A DNA stretch of 64,000 bases from Dendrolimus kikuchii (taxonomy: Eukaryota; Arthropoda; Insecta; Lepidoptera; Lasiocampidae). The stretch spans positions 8,506,710 through 8,570,709 of the forward strand of contig CM034407.1 in assembly GCA_019925095.2 (NCBI GenBank), written 5' to 3'. The position numbers and the translations under genes are program-made. Below the pieces are notes generated by a model. The model was not told the origin of the DNA. It worked only from the letters and a program-made list of their open reading frames with translations, and searched no databases. Of the stretch, positions 33,859 through 45,898 are shown piece by piece; positions within the stretch are counted from its first letter, which is position 1; every line of letters begins with the position of its first letter.

Positions 33859-35496
33859 CAAAGAATGCGATTGTTCTAGAAAAAAAATGTTTATTGTGTG
33901 AAACGTGTATGTAAATTAAATACAGGTAAGTTGGTAGTGAATTGGTTTTGTTCATATCGAATACAGTTACAGGATTGTAAGGAATGAAAAGTATAATAAA
34001 AAGCACTATTAAAATACAACGTTATGTAAAAATGTCAAATCAATCCATTGACTGCTCTTCGCGGCCACAAACAGGGCTTCTTAAGCATTTTTCGGTATTG
34101 ATTTTTCGCGCGATAGCGGGTATTCCATATACACGGTCATTTTTCAGATTTATTATTGTGAATAAAATTAATTATCATTTAAAAAACGAATAAAACCACA
34201 TTATTTATCTTTCTCTTATAAAGATGTAGATATTTTTTTTCATCTTTTTCTGTTGTGATAAAAATCGAAGGAGTAAAATGTTTTCATATCTATTATTTGA
34301 AGGGCTTTGGCGATTTTTTTCTTAACTTAAAATAAGTATAGAAAAATTACGACAAACCCACGTTACGTCCCATATCGTATAGATTTGTGATGTTTTTCGG
34401 TAAATTATAATTTACCAAAAAAATTGATTCGTAATTACCATTGAAAAGTTGTTTCGTTTGTAACCCACTTTTGAAACAAAGGCTTTGAGCATATAGTGCA
34501 ACGGGGTGCGAAAATCGGCTTGCGGAATCGTTGTGCAATCGTTGTCCGCCCGTCGCGTCTGTCTGTTCGTCTATTTATATGTCACAGACATTTTTGTGAG
34601 AAAATACTGGGTAATAATGAATGAAATTTGACGGTTAAAGACGGCTCTCGCCACAAACATCGAAAGCTGAACTTCTATAAAAATAATTGACCCACAATTT
34701 TACTGTTCGGTTTCCCACCCAGTGTCCATGCAGTTTTATATTTTAATAATAAAATACAATTGGTAATTTGATAGTATTTATTTGGGGATATACCAACTGG
34801 AAATATTAAGCAATTATGAAAAATACAGAATTGTTTTCCATAGTTTATGACATTAGGATATTTATAATCGTACATAGCTAATTTAAACGGGTGTTTAACA
34901 ATTCTGAAAGGTTTGTGATCTTAAAATTATGTTTTCTAGTAAATGTAAGTGCTGTAGTTTAGAATTAATCAACCCTATATATATATATATATATATATGT
35001 ATATAAGCTACTGGAACTGATCCCAGTTACACCCAGAAAAGTATAAAGATTCATTTATAAATTTTGCTTTGCCAGGAATCGAACCTAAGGCCTCTCTTAA
35101 ACGTCTTTCGTCGTTCCTTTTAGAACATCTTTTGCTTCTTTTCTATACTTATATATGCGCATTTTGCATTTTATGTATTATTTTATAACAAAGTCTAGAA
35201 CACGAAAAGTAAATGGACTGAGTGTTCTAGACTTTGTTGTAATTTGTAATTATTAATTTTCTTCTTTCTAATATTTTATTGAATTTTGGGCCTCTCCGTA
35301 TAAGAGATCGAACAAGAACGAACGATGAAAAGCATTTGCGAGTAATCCCTCTGGAGATATTAACGAATCAAGGTTCAGACGACCAAATCGGACATCAAGC
35401 CTCTATTAAAATTGAAAAGATAACAAAATATCATAGACTATAAAAGTATACAGGGCCTCAATTCTGTTATTACTATCACATCAAAATCGCTGGACA

Positions 35497-35814
35497 CTAC
35501 TCAATCGTAGGTTTGCCTGATTTCGGTATTCTGTTAATTCCAATAGCGTGCCTGTGGCAAGCCACAATATTTTTACAGATATTTATAAGCGAAAATTCGT
35601 GACATAAATAAACGTCATTTCTGCTTATGACAATACCATTTTTTTCTACTATTATTCCGCCGCGACAATATGGAAAATATATTGTGGGTTTAGTCAAATA
35701 TGATCTTGGCAATGGAATCTTACTTCGAATATCTTTGCAACGCCAGATATTGAAATAGCAGAATTGGACCCTGGAATATACATTGCGATATTTTTCATTA
35801 AATACATATTGCAA
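35497..35814 (-). pseudogene. Doubtful 105-codon frame, possible protease relic
   Basis: One minus-strand frame contains PYCRGGIIVEKNGIVISRND, which faintly recalls the 'CGGSII...VLTAAHC' opening of S1 serine proteases. The catalytic AAHC is absent. An acceptor-like 'tatattccag' lies near its start. Other minus-strand frames at 34347-36240 give no recognisable continuation. It could be a decayed protease homologue exon or chance. Confidence 0.2.
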
Positions 35815-36964
35815 CTAAAATCTTCACATTGCGCTAATAGTGTCTTTTAAAGGATTAGTTAGTAAAGTATATAAAATCAACAATACTCAGTTGCACCTAT
35901 ACATCTTGCCTTAATGACAAACTAGGTAGATAGGTAGACCAAGACAAATTTTTTGGTCTCGTATTAGCAGAAGTAATTGATTTTGGGTGAAAAACCGTTT
36001 ATAGGACAGCAATCTGTTTTTATCTACAAGCGACAATTAATTTAGGTCTTATTTTTCAACCACCGGATAAAATTTATTCAGAATAAAAGACAAAATGGAA
36101 AAATTAAAAATAACAATTGTAGGAAAAAAACAGTTAAATTGTTTCACTTTGGATTCAGTCAGGTTGTGATGTATTCGATTAATAACTTTTATCTGATGAT
36201 TGGAAAATCGACCCTTAACTAACGTACTAGGGATATTCATGTGTTATTTTTATATTTTAATCAATTATTTACATTATTAAATAGGCCTAAAAATATAATA
36301 AATTTATGAGTGATACAAGAAGTCCAACCGTCCCAATTTATGGTTAATGAGTTTTTATCTGAATATAATGCTATGAACATTATTTATTTTACACATTACT
36401 TCACTGTGAAATTACAATACTTCCCTCATTAATATTTCCCTTCATTCTAATTGTTTGATATTTTGCTTAATGATAATATTTATTGGTGCAAGCTTTTAAG
36501 AGAGGATGTAAGGTACATCTGCTTTCACTAGATGGCGTTGTAATCAGGAAAGTCTTATTTAATTCTGTCTTTTAACCAACATAATATAAAAATATTTTTC
36601 GATAATTTCAATGAACTAACGTTTTTGACAGAAACTACACAAAGAAAACTTCGCATTCAAGAGTATATATAGGCAAAATATCCAAATGCAATGAGAGCTG
36701 GTATCCACTGTTGTGACAAGTTTCAGCAGCTATACTCCCAATTATCAGCTGGTAGTTACAGACATAAAAATAAGAGCAAAGTTCACCTGTAAGGCCAAAA
36801 GCTATAATGATTATCTAAAAAGAAAAGCTCATAGTTTCAAAATGAATTAATTACTTTACTACTAATTCTATCAAAATAATTACTGGGCCCAACACTATAG
36901 TGAAAGCAGTTTTACCTTTAAACCCCCTCATATTTTTTTTTTACTAAAATCAATTATATTTAAA

Positions 36965-37385
36965 TAATAGCATTTGCCCGCGACTTTGTCCACGTTGGAC
37001 AAGTAACAAAGATTACAGTTATTTTGCTAAATATAAAATCAAAGATTATTTTCAGCAGGGTAATGGTTTTTTAGTATGAAAAATAATGAATCCCGGAACT
37101 TCCCGTAAAAACTCGAGATAAGTAATGTTACTATAGGCATACACAACTACAACTGTTTTACTAAAAAAAAGAAATACTTTTGACCTGACCACTTTTAAGT
37201 CTCCCAAGAAATTCCCATACGTTTCCTGGGATATAAAGTACAGGAATTAACTATCGATCAGTGAAAACCACATCGAAATCGGTGTCAAAGATTTTACGTG
37301 AGTCCCAAACAAACATAGAAACACAAAAAATAAGTAAGAAACAAAAGACTACTACACTTTATAATTTAATAATATTATAGATACT
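36965..37385 (+). repeat. 'tgcccgcgactttgtcc' composite repeat
   Basis: Starts 'agcatttgcccgcgac', includes 'cttcccgtaaaaactcgaga' and 'gtcccaaacaaacatag', and ends 'taataatattatagatac'. Same group as 48180-48845. Confidence 0.6.
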
Positions 37386-38355
37386 CTATTTTCAGGCCAC
37401 AAATAATATTTACATTAAAAAAAGTGAATTCTTTACACATGCATTATGATAAGACTCAAAATCATATACAATTTCAAACCTAAATTAACCATTATTTAAA
37501 TAACTTGTAGCAAATGGCTTACTGACCACAGCCACCACTGGACAGAGACATGCAGTTATCACGCTTTTTTTGTATGTTCTATATGTCCGCACACATTGGC
37601 CAGCAGCGGCCACATGCTACTGCCACTTCTTCGCATGGAGATGCATGGCCACCACCGGTGGTGTTTATTGTCCCATTAGCGCCCAGCCTTACACGTCCAT
37701 TCTTTACCATATATTTTATGCTTTTTATATATTTTTTAAATTATAACTCCAATTAAATTAACGAACATTACAACACAAGAAACAACCAAATCATTTGCTT
37801 ATGGAACAGTTTTTGATCATGGTATTAGGACCCAGAAAAAAAAAACATATAATGTTGAATATGAATTATGTATTTTTGTGGCCTGTTTCTATATAATACT
37901 ATTCATTCAGTTGCTCTACTATAACTTGAATTTCAACATTACTTATATGGAGCTTATATCAAATTTTATATGATAGTAAGGCAAATGAATAGTCAGCAAG
38001 ATGTAAAAACCAATGATTAATGAGAAGCAGCATTATCGATGCTAGGTCAAGGTGCATTTAGAACTATGCAACTTCAGTGATGATCATTTTCAGTAGCACT
38101 GAATAGAGGTGAATTGAACGAATACAGAGTTTTATGGCCCGTTCATATAAAAGAGATTATTTTTTAATTGAGAATAGATAATACCAAGGATATTCTGTAA
38201 AGTCTATAAATATTCCACTTTAAAGTAGCAAATTTATAAAATTATTTGAACACAACATGGTATTTAACTTAATAAATGAAGTAAAACTCTACATTCTCAG
38301 AATATAGTGTCTAGCATTGCTGGATGAGCAAAATTGAGTAAAATGCATACATATA

Positions 38356-38837
<482 letters not shown>

Positions 38838-39518
38838 TCAATTTTTTTGAGGAAGTCACATTGACCTCATGAAACTAAGATACAATATCCATCAATATGT
38901 AATCCAACTTAACAGTTGAATAGTAGAAATGTATTTTAATATAACATCAACAGGGATTAAGTAAAATTCTAACATAAAAATATCTTATTTATATAGTTCG
39001 CTCAATGTTGCATAGTCAGCATGATTAAACAATTATAAATTTATGCATGCTCTTTTAGATTACACAACAAAATTACTTTTTATAAATTCTCAGATTATGA
39101 CTAAATTTTCTATGTTTTCATTTTATAGTAACAAAAACAAGTGTATAAAAAAAAATCTTAGGGACTAATAATCAGATCATAAATTTAGATAATACAAGTT
39201 GTTTATTACAGTTTTTAGAGAGCAATAAGGTTATTACAATACAATTTAATTGTATTACTTTACATAATATAGTTTAATTTATTATTTTCATATAAATACA
39301 ATTTAACAAATAAGCAAATTTAAGTCATAAATTTATAGTGTTTAGTCAAATTATTTTGCTGAATAGTGTAATGTAACAAAATTTAAAAAAAATTATACCT
39401 TAAATAATATTGATGACTGGGAGAATTTAATTTATAGTCTTGGTGTTTAAATGTAATTGGAAAGTTCAACAAAACCATACTAGCTACAACAGTAAGTACG
39501 GTAATAGGTATACCTAAA

Positions 39519-40268
39519 CTATAAATCAAATTGACTTAGATGGGCATCACTGTTTACATGATTTTCAATAGCTTGTGCATTGCATGTTACCTGCATTTGA
39601 CATTTATTACAAAAAGCATAGGTATCATGCTCATTTGCTAGATAGCTCTTGATTGATACTTCATGATTATCAATAAGGTCTTCTATCTCCATAAGCCAGT
39701 CCATGTGTCGCTCATCATCATCCATGTGGCTGAGTATACTCTGTACATTATTATCTATATAAACATCACAAACTTTACACCAAACCTCATCTTCGTTTTC
39801 CACAGAGAAAATTCCGTTTAATGGCTTAAGATGTTCAACTACATTCTGGCGGTGAGACAAACTGTTTACATGTTCTTCAATCTTTTCTAAAGAGGCATTT
39901 ACGTTTATGAAACAAACCTCGCAATATACATCATCACTTTCGGAAGACAAGTACCTGTCCAATGATATGTATTCACCATCAACCAGATCGTCTAAAGCTG
40001 CCATCCAGTTCCCATGGTCGTCGCCTTCGATGTGATCTATACCAGACTGTTCATCAGGCAAGTTCAAATTGCAAGGTCTGCAGTGCAAAATGTTGTTAGC
40101 GAAACTTATACCGTTTTCAGACATCAGTTCTATGTTTCCCTTATGTTGTGCACCATTTGTGTGTTGCTCGATACATTTAGTTGCCTTTGGTATGAACACA
40201 CCGCAAAACACGCAGCGCACCCGTGTCTTCGAATTGGCGACAATGCCGTAAATCAAACCTGTCTGCAT
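39519..40268 (-). CDS. Five-zinc-finger protein 1 (U1/matrin-like C2H2), intronless
   Basis: 249 residues, single exon. Five fingers: C19-C22-H36-H42, C63-C66-H79-H85, C116-C119-H133-H139, C164-C167-H181-H188, C220-C223-H237-H243. The C-x2-C-x12/13-H-x5/6-H spacing is that of U1/matrin-type fingers, known mainly for RNA or RNA-protein binding, rather than classical DNA-binding C2H2 with x12-H-x3-H. Fingers 2-3 and 4-5 look like a duplicated two-finger module: each first finger is followed by an acidic 'L.D....(I/V)S(L/I)..YL' linker. No nuclear signal or other domain was noticed. The paralogue at 43772-44518 has nearly the same finger positions. A possible AATAAA lies at 39278-39283 (minus). 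Function unknown; an RNA-binding or nuclear role is inference from finger type only. Confidence 0.85.
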   Translation of the reverse strand: MQTGLIYGIVANSKTRVRCVFCGVFIPKATKCIEQHTNGAQHKGNIELMSENGISFANNILHCRPCNLNLPDEQSGIDHIEGDDHGNWMAALDDLVDGEYISLDRYLSSESDDVYCEVCFINVNASLEKIEEHVNSLSHRQNVVEHLKPLNGIFSVENEDEVWCKVCDVYIDNNVQSILSHMDDDERHMDWLMEIEDLIDNHEVSIKSYLANEHDTYAFCNKCQMQVTCNAQAIENHVNSDAHLSQFDL

Positions 40269-41234
40269 TTCAATGGTTCGTTTCTAGTATCGTTTGTTAA
40301 AACATAGATTCGTTGTATAAATTTTTCGTTGAGAGAAATCTACAAAGAATTTCGCGAAAATTTTGACGGTTGACAAAAATTATAGACAGTTTAGAATTTT
40401 AACCGCAATCTATGGTAAACTATATACGTACTCTTTGTAACTATGGTTAAAGGGGCCCTATAGACGACTGCATTGCAGGTCTGCAGTGGGCTGGGATTGC
40501 AGAACTGCGAATCACGACGTAGCTTACTCACGGTAGGTACGCATTGTAGTCCGTCTTAAGTATTGTTTCGTTTTTCACTCAAGTCAGTATTCTTACAAAA
40601 TATGTTTCTTGCAGTTTAAAAAAGAAGAAAATTGCTATTCTGCTTTCTTGTTTGTAGCAAAGAAGAATATTAACTTTAGAAGATCTAAAAAGCAAAAAGT
40701 AAGTGTTTCGCATCTTGAAGTGGATGCCAATTAAAACATTAAAATTACTACGTACATTTATAAAACCAAAAGGTATTGAAAATTATAGTAATTTTCATAC
40801 TCATTACTGTTATGACAGACCTTAGTGTGTCTATTATTTTTATTAAAGGCTTCATGCATTTTTGTTGTTTGCTTAATTTAAATGACTTGTCCTTGTAGTA
40901 GCCTAAGAAGTCCAGACTTCTAGATTTTTCATCGTCAATTCTCACTTTGAGCAAATCGGCTACGTTGACTACACTGATGCAGTCCGGAATTCGGTAGTTG
41001 ACACTTTTTGAGAAACAGGTTTATATTGTGCCTTATGGTCTATTTTAGTCAAAATAATATTTCAGTAAAAAAACAACATGAACACATTTTATTTAGGAAT
41101 TTTATAAACATTTTGACATTTCGTAACGAAAACGCGTCAAGCTGTCATGGCGTCTCGCATGACGTCACGGTGTGCAAAACAAACATCTGTTTGGTTGAAG
41201 TGTTATCAAAAGTTTAAAACATACATAATAAAAA

Positions 41235-41548
41235 ATGAATAATAATTGTTACAAGAACTGTAAAATACCGCAATGTATCAGTACAACGATAAAAACACCA
41301 CAGAAACTGTTTTTTTACGTGTCTAAGGGGTAAACAAATAAGGAGAAAGTGGCCACATTTTTGTGAAGATCATTTTGATGTAAGTGTTTATCAGCCCTAT
41401 TTATAATTCTATGTTACCAAATGATATGGAAAATTACGTATAATATCAAATAATGGGATCTGTATCACACTTAGGTTTGAAACCAAGCTGTTTACCTAGT
41501 AAATTTGATTGTAAGCCAGATAGAAGAAAGCGAACTTTAGCAGTCTAA
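41235..41548 (+). pseudogene. THAP-domain gene remnant, two exons
   Basis: ATG at 41235 opens CYKNCKIPQC, then IKTPQKLFFYVSKG: the C2CH THAP finger start with its usual 'TP.KLFF.VPK' phrase. A TAA follows; in the next frame RRKWPHFCEDHFD completes the C..H half but lacks the residues normally between W and C. A donor (gat|gtaagt, 41379) and an acceptor (ttag, 41474) lead to GLKPSCLPSKFD, the typical segment after a THAP domain, ending in TAA at 41548. The frameshift and deletion make it non-functional. THAP domains are DNA-binding and are shared by P-element-like and other transposases. Confidence 0.6.
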
Positions 41549-42117
41549 ATCGACCATATATAACAATAAAGAACAAAAGATGATGCTATTAAGAAAGTGT
41601 GTAAATAAATCAGTGTCTGCGATGACGATAATTTCGATATCACTTTATGATCTGGGTATATTTTACACTTTACAATACAGGAGTTTGCAATCACGTTTCA
41701 AATGCACATAACTTATGGCGTCATCTCCATAACATACTCGCGATGATCTACAAAGGAAATTTCACCATTAGCATCAACATTTACGGATATTAAAATTATC
41801 ATAACCTCAAAAATAATTATTACAAAAATTAATACTTTGCCAAATCTTAATCACAATTTTAACACTAGGTGCTATTGTTTAATGTTATAATACGTAGTAT
41901 CCATAGTAGTTTGTGATGTTATATACTTACACAGAAGTTTTAAGAGCACAAATTGGTGTTAGTTGCGAAAAAGGCACCTAGCATAACAACGTCGATTTTT
42001 GGCAAATTATTGGTTTTTGTTTTTATAAAACTTGCGTTTATTGTAACTGATTGTTGTAGTCGTATGAACACAGTGTATAACAATGGAAATACTATTATTT
42101 TACAGCAAAATTAAATT

Positions 42118-42445
42118 GTGTGTGTCGGGGTGAAGGTAAGGAAAGGAATGCTCCGGTGGTTCGGGCATGTGGAAAGAATGCATGATGAAAGAATGACTAA
42201 ACAGATATACAATGCAAAATTGGATGGATGCAGAAGTCGTGGAAGGCCACGACACACCTTCCATGATCAAATTGATCGTGTACTAGCGGAGGGTGATGTC
42301 AGAAGCCTTAAGAACAGACGAGTGTGCATGACAAGAGTTATGAATGTCAAAGAAGCAAGTGAGGTGTGTAAGAATGGGCCTAAATGGCGCTCTGTTGTTC
42401 GTGCCTACCCCGCAAGGGAACTGGCGTGAAGTTATGTATGTATGT
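42118..42445 (+). mobile_element. RTE-like 3' end, 5'-truncated, with target duplication
   Basis: Codes from KVRKGMLRWFGHVERM to the C-terminus YPARELA and a short ATGT tail; nearly identical to 13088-13390. Flanked by 'aaaattaaatt' at 42107-42117 and 42446-42456, an 11-bp target duplication. Confidence 0.85.
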
Positions 42446-42462
42446 AAAATTAAATTAACACA

Positions 42463-42562
42463 GCAAGTGAGGTGTGTAAGAATGGGCCTAAATGGCGCTC
42501 TGTTGTTCGTGCCTACCCCGCAAGGGAACTGGCGTGAAGTTATGTATGTATGTATGTATGTA
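42463..42562 (+). mobile_element. Second, shorter RTE-like 3' end in tandem
   Basis: Starts at 'gcaagtgaggtgtgtaag' and runs through the stop to a longer ATGT tail. 'aaaattaa' follows it, a third occurrence of the same target sequence. The two copies differ from the 13 kb copy at the same position ('aatgggcctaaatgg'). Confidence 0.8.
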
Positions 42563-43079
42563 AAATTAATGGAAAACGCTAAATTTACACTGAGAATTCA
42601 TTAACAACTTGTTGTGTTTTGCACACTATGACGTCACGCGCTCTGATTGGCGTTCATTGTCACGTGACTAATGGCTGCAATGTAACGATTTTATTTCTCA
42701 AAAATATAAATTAATATTTATTATTTTAATTAAAACAATTTATTTTTGACACGTTTAGATCGTAATCTACGATATATATAAAAATCTGCCTATATTTTTC
42801 ATACTGTCAACTACCGGATTGAAATTTACGCTCCTGCTTGTAACAAAGCAGTTAGAAACGCAAGACGCCAACCCACTGATCATCCTGTGCGGCGAACTGC
42901 AAACGGCGAGCGGGCTTGCAGACCTCGAGAGCTATCCTGTTTGCTGCTGCAGGCTGCAACAACATTCACAGACCTGCATTACGCGGCGGACAGCAATATA
43001 GGTCCATGTAAGGAGGGCCCGTTAAACCTGTTGTTTTTTTTACCTTAATCTATGGTCCACTGAGTTGAGTAGAAGGAAG

Positions 43080-43375
43080 TGGAGTTTTTGGCGGGAACTG
43101 AAAGGAAATGTGCTGTGCAGTTTTATTTTCTAAAAATGTGTAAAATTACTTTAAAATGAACAATAGTTGTAGGATACTGATAGTTTTTGAGTAGTAATTA
43201 TGTGTTTTGTGAGAAATATGAATTGTAAAGTCAAATGTGGCCTTTTGAGTTGCCATAAGAACTCCGCTGAATGACACTAGCTGATAACCTACAGTTCAGC
43301 TGTGCTACACATAGGTTGAATGATGAATCTAAGATCTGGCTTAAAGGCCTAGCTACTAAGCCATAAAATCCAAAC
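43080..43375 (+). repeat. Repeat family B, copy 3
   Basis: The most complete member in direct orientation, from 'ggagtttttggcgggaac' to 'aaatccaaacaaaaaatag', an A-rich 3' end. Confidence 0.75.
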
Positions 43376-43771
43376 AAAAAATAGGAGGAAGTCATTGATA
43401 CATCAGTGAAGGTTGTATGGACTCAATTCTTTTACCTGCTATATGCTATAAGTTGATTGATTGATTGGTTTTACCTTTATGAAAAAAAAGAGGCGTGTAT
43501 TTGAACTAAATATTTATTTTATTTAGAGACAAGATTTTCAACACTATTTGATTCACACTTCAGTCTGGAAACAGTTATCAGTTGATAATCTTTATTATAA
43601 ACATAAACCAGATTTTAGATATTACAACTAACCTAATACCATGGAAAAAGAATATTATTATTCTATAATAATACTTACACTTTACTTACAATTTATAAAA
43701 TATGATATACATACATATTAGTATTATAGCGTAAAGCTGGTTTATCAAAATAAAATTCGAAACCAAATGTA

Positions 43772-44518
43772 TTAGCTGGTTTTATGTTTCTTCCCTTTGA
43801 CATGATCTTGAATATTTATAACATTGCAAGAAACTTCTATGTTACACCTTCTGCACAGTGCTTTATCTTCTTTTGGATCAGTCAAGTATTTCTCAATAGT
43901 TATATCCTGACCTTTAATTAAGTGTAATATTTTTTTAAGCCTAGCCAAGTGTTCTTTATTTTCATCGACATGCTCAAATATTAATTCTATATAATTTTCA
44001 AAGTATATCTGACATATTTTACACCACAGATCATCATCACTGTCTTCTACAGAAAATATTCCATTGTATGGTTGCACTGCAATTGATCGTGCGCGTCTAT
44101 GTGCAAATGAGTTTAAGTGGTCCTTAACACTTTCATGTGTAAACTCAACATTAAGATTACAAATTGAACAAAATGCAGAAGCATTATCATCTACTTTATC
44201 AGGGATTTCCAAAAAAGCACCATCTTCTTCAATGTTTAATTTAATTGAATTCAAAATGTTTTGATGTTTTTCACTGTTTATGTGACTCATTAAACTTGTA
44301 ACGTCTGCAATATTCAGCTTGCAGATAAGGCAATGATTTATATCAGATGTTATTATTATGTTATTTCGTAAAAATAAACGCTTCAGATACAAAGTTCCGT
44401 GTGTTTCACTGCTTAAATGAGTTATAACATATTCGTTATTGTTCGGCATGACTTCTTTACACAATGAACACTTTAAGTCACTATCATTTAATACAATAAT
44501 ATCTTCATAGTGAGCCAT
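43772..44518 (-). CDS. Five-zinc-finger protein 2 (U1/matrin-like C2H2), intronless
   Basis: 248 residues, single exon, about 3.5 kb upstream of its paralogue on the same strand. Fingers: C17-C20-H34-H40, C63-C66-H79-H85, C117-C120-H134-H140, C166-C169-H183-H190, C222-C225-H239-H245. The spacing pattern (x13, x12, x13, x13 with H-x6-H, x13) is identical finger by finger to 39519-40268. The phrase NGIFSVE before finger 4 and WCK(V/I)C within it are conserved, while most other positions differ, so the duplication is old and the finger architecture is under selection. Its C-terminus is basic (KGKKHKTS) where the other gene is not. A possible AATAAA lies at 43591-43596 (minus). Role unknown; RNA binding is inferred from finger type only. 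Confidence 0.85.
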   Translation of the reverse strand: MAHYEDIIVLNDSDLKCSLCKEVMPNNNEYVITHLSSETHGTLYLKRLFLRNNIIITSDINHCLICKLNIADVTSLMSHINSEKHQNILNSIKLNIEEDGAFLEIPDKVDDNASAFCSICNLNVEFTHESVKDHLNSFAHRRARSIAVQPYNGIFSVEDSDDDLWCKICQIYFENYIELIFEHVDENKEHLARLKKILHLIKGQDITIEKYLTDPKEDKALCRRCNIEVSCNVINIQDHVKGKKHKTS

Positions 44519-44954
44519 ATTTACTTACTCCAGACAGCACTTTCAGCCTTTTCACACGAATTATTTCCCCTATATTTGGCCTTTTTATGTCTTTGTTGCT
44601 TGAACTACGAACAAGATAAATAGGTTTCTTTTAGCTCTACACAGATTTGCTAAACAAAGTTGACGGCTGAAGTGCAGATAGCTACCGTCGTCCTATAAAA
44701 TACAGTTTTTACGTAGTTTATGTTAAGTAATTCCACTGAAGTAGGAAACCTAAGGTCCATGAGTAATTCATATTATATTTTGTTTTGAACAATTTAGACT
44801 TACTATTTCATCCTTTTTTTAAAAAAACATGGTGCGGTCGGTGCAGCGTTAATTAAAGGTGTAGAAGTGATAGCGGAACGAAAATGTCAGCGATTGTCTT
44901 TTCATTCGTAAGTATACTACTGTTTATCAGTTACTAGACATTCAGTAAGATATT

Positions 44955-45711
44955 TAGGGATGCAAACAAAACATCGATGTTTCCAAACATCGATATATCG
45001 TTCCTTAAAATTGATGTTTTAACATCGATGTTCAAACCGAAACATCAACGATACATCGTTGTTCAAGAACGATGTTTTGTGAACGATATTTTATCTTACA
45101 TAGACATAACGTGCCATCTTGCGCTCTATCTGTGATCTATACATATATCCATTATATTATTTTTTTCATATTTTTTTCTTATTGCCAATAATAATTTATA
45201 ATGTAAACGTTGATTATTATACCTATTTCTTTCATTTCTTTTAAAAATGACCATTTTTCTTAGATGTACATTTATTTAAAATGGTGATAGGGATGTGTTA
45301 GTTTGTGCCCACGCTGTTGAATTGTAAGTAAAGTAGTGAATGTTCGGTAAGGCAAAAGACATATAAATAGAAAATAGTATTTAGTAGGAATGAGATCATT
45401 GAGAAGTGTGTGTGGTATTTCTTTGAAAGATGGAGTGACAGTGGTGTAAAAGGATGATGTTAGTGAAAGCAAGAATTAAGAAAGGTTTGCTAGAGTGGTT
45501 TGGGCGATACATCGACGTTAAAAAAAACGATATTTCATTTGCATCGCAGGAAGAACCGTCAAAAGTTTATGTAAATGGTGATAAAAAAACCATCGTTCAT
45601 AAACATCGATATATCGTACATAAATATCGATATTTTTAAAATCGATGTTTCACTTTTGACAACATCGATATCCTAACATCGATGTTTTATATGAACGATG
45701 TTGCATCCCTA
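44955..45711. mobile_element. hAT-type MITE with ATCGAT arrays
   Basis: The terminal inverted repeats TAGGGATGCAA (44955) and TTGCATCCCTA (ends 45711) are perfect. Exact 8-bp duplications AAGATATT lie at 44947-44954 and 45712-45719, the hAT signature. Both subterminal regions are packed with 'aacatcgatgtt'-type palindromes. The middle (about 45280-45510) contains diverged RTE coding sequence: EMRSLRSVCGISLKDGV, then VKARIKKGLLEWFGR in another frame. There is no transposase, so the element is non-autonomous. Confidence 0.85.
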
Positions 45712-45898
45712 AAGATATTATAAAGTTCATATATTATGTATAATGTATTCTAAACATAAAAAAACACAAAAATAACAATTATAAATTTTAACCTAAAAAC
45801 TTTAGTGTGGCCAACTTTTCTATAAATTAATCCCATTATTATAGGAAATATTAATATTTATTCTGCATCGTGTATTAACGATATATCTGAAAAATTTC

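Larger units (their letters stand above)
33859..38355. other. Mostly empty intergenic stretch
   Basis: Contains the tektin 3' flank, an (AT)n run at 34975-34998, a tRNA-like B-box piece at about 35070-35095 ('gccaggaatcgaacctaagg'), one doubtful minus-strand frame (35497-35814) and a 'tttgcccgcgactttgtcc' repeat at 36965-37385. Nothing else is supported. Confidence 0.4.
40447..43025. mobile_element. TTAA-bounded, THAP-containing composite unit (broken)
   Basis: TTAA at 40447 is followed by 'aggggccct'. TTAA at 43022 is preceded by 'ggagggcccg'; the two ends share 'gggccct' and, further in, 'tgcaggtctg' in inverted order. Nested inside, 'cggtagttgaca' at 40992 and 'tgtcaactaccgg' at 42805 are inverted, as are 'gacgtcacggtgtgcaaaac' (41161) and its partner near 42615. 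It also holds THAP-coding remnants and two RTE 3' ends. Whether the outer and inner boundaries belong to one transposon or two nested ones is unclear. Confidence 0.45.

Noticed and set aside
34347..34875. Two minus-strand frames upstream of the doubtful 35.5 kb frame, considered as further exons of one gene
   Set aside because: No splice sites in matching phase and no recognisable protease motifs (no DSGGP or AAHC).
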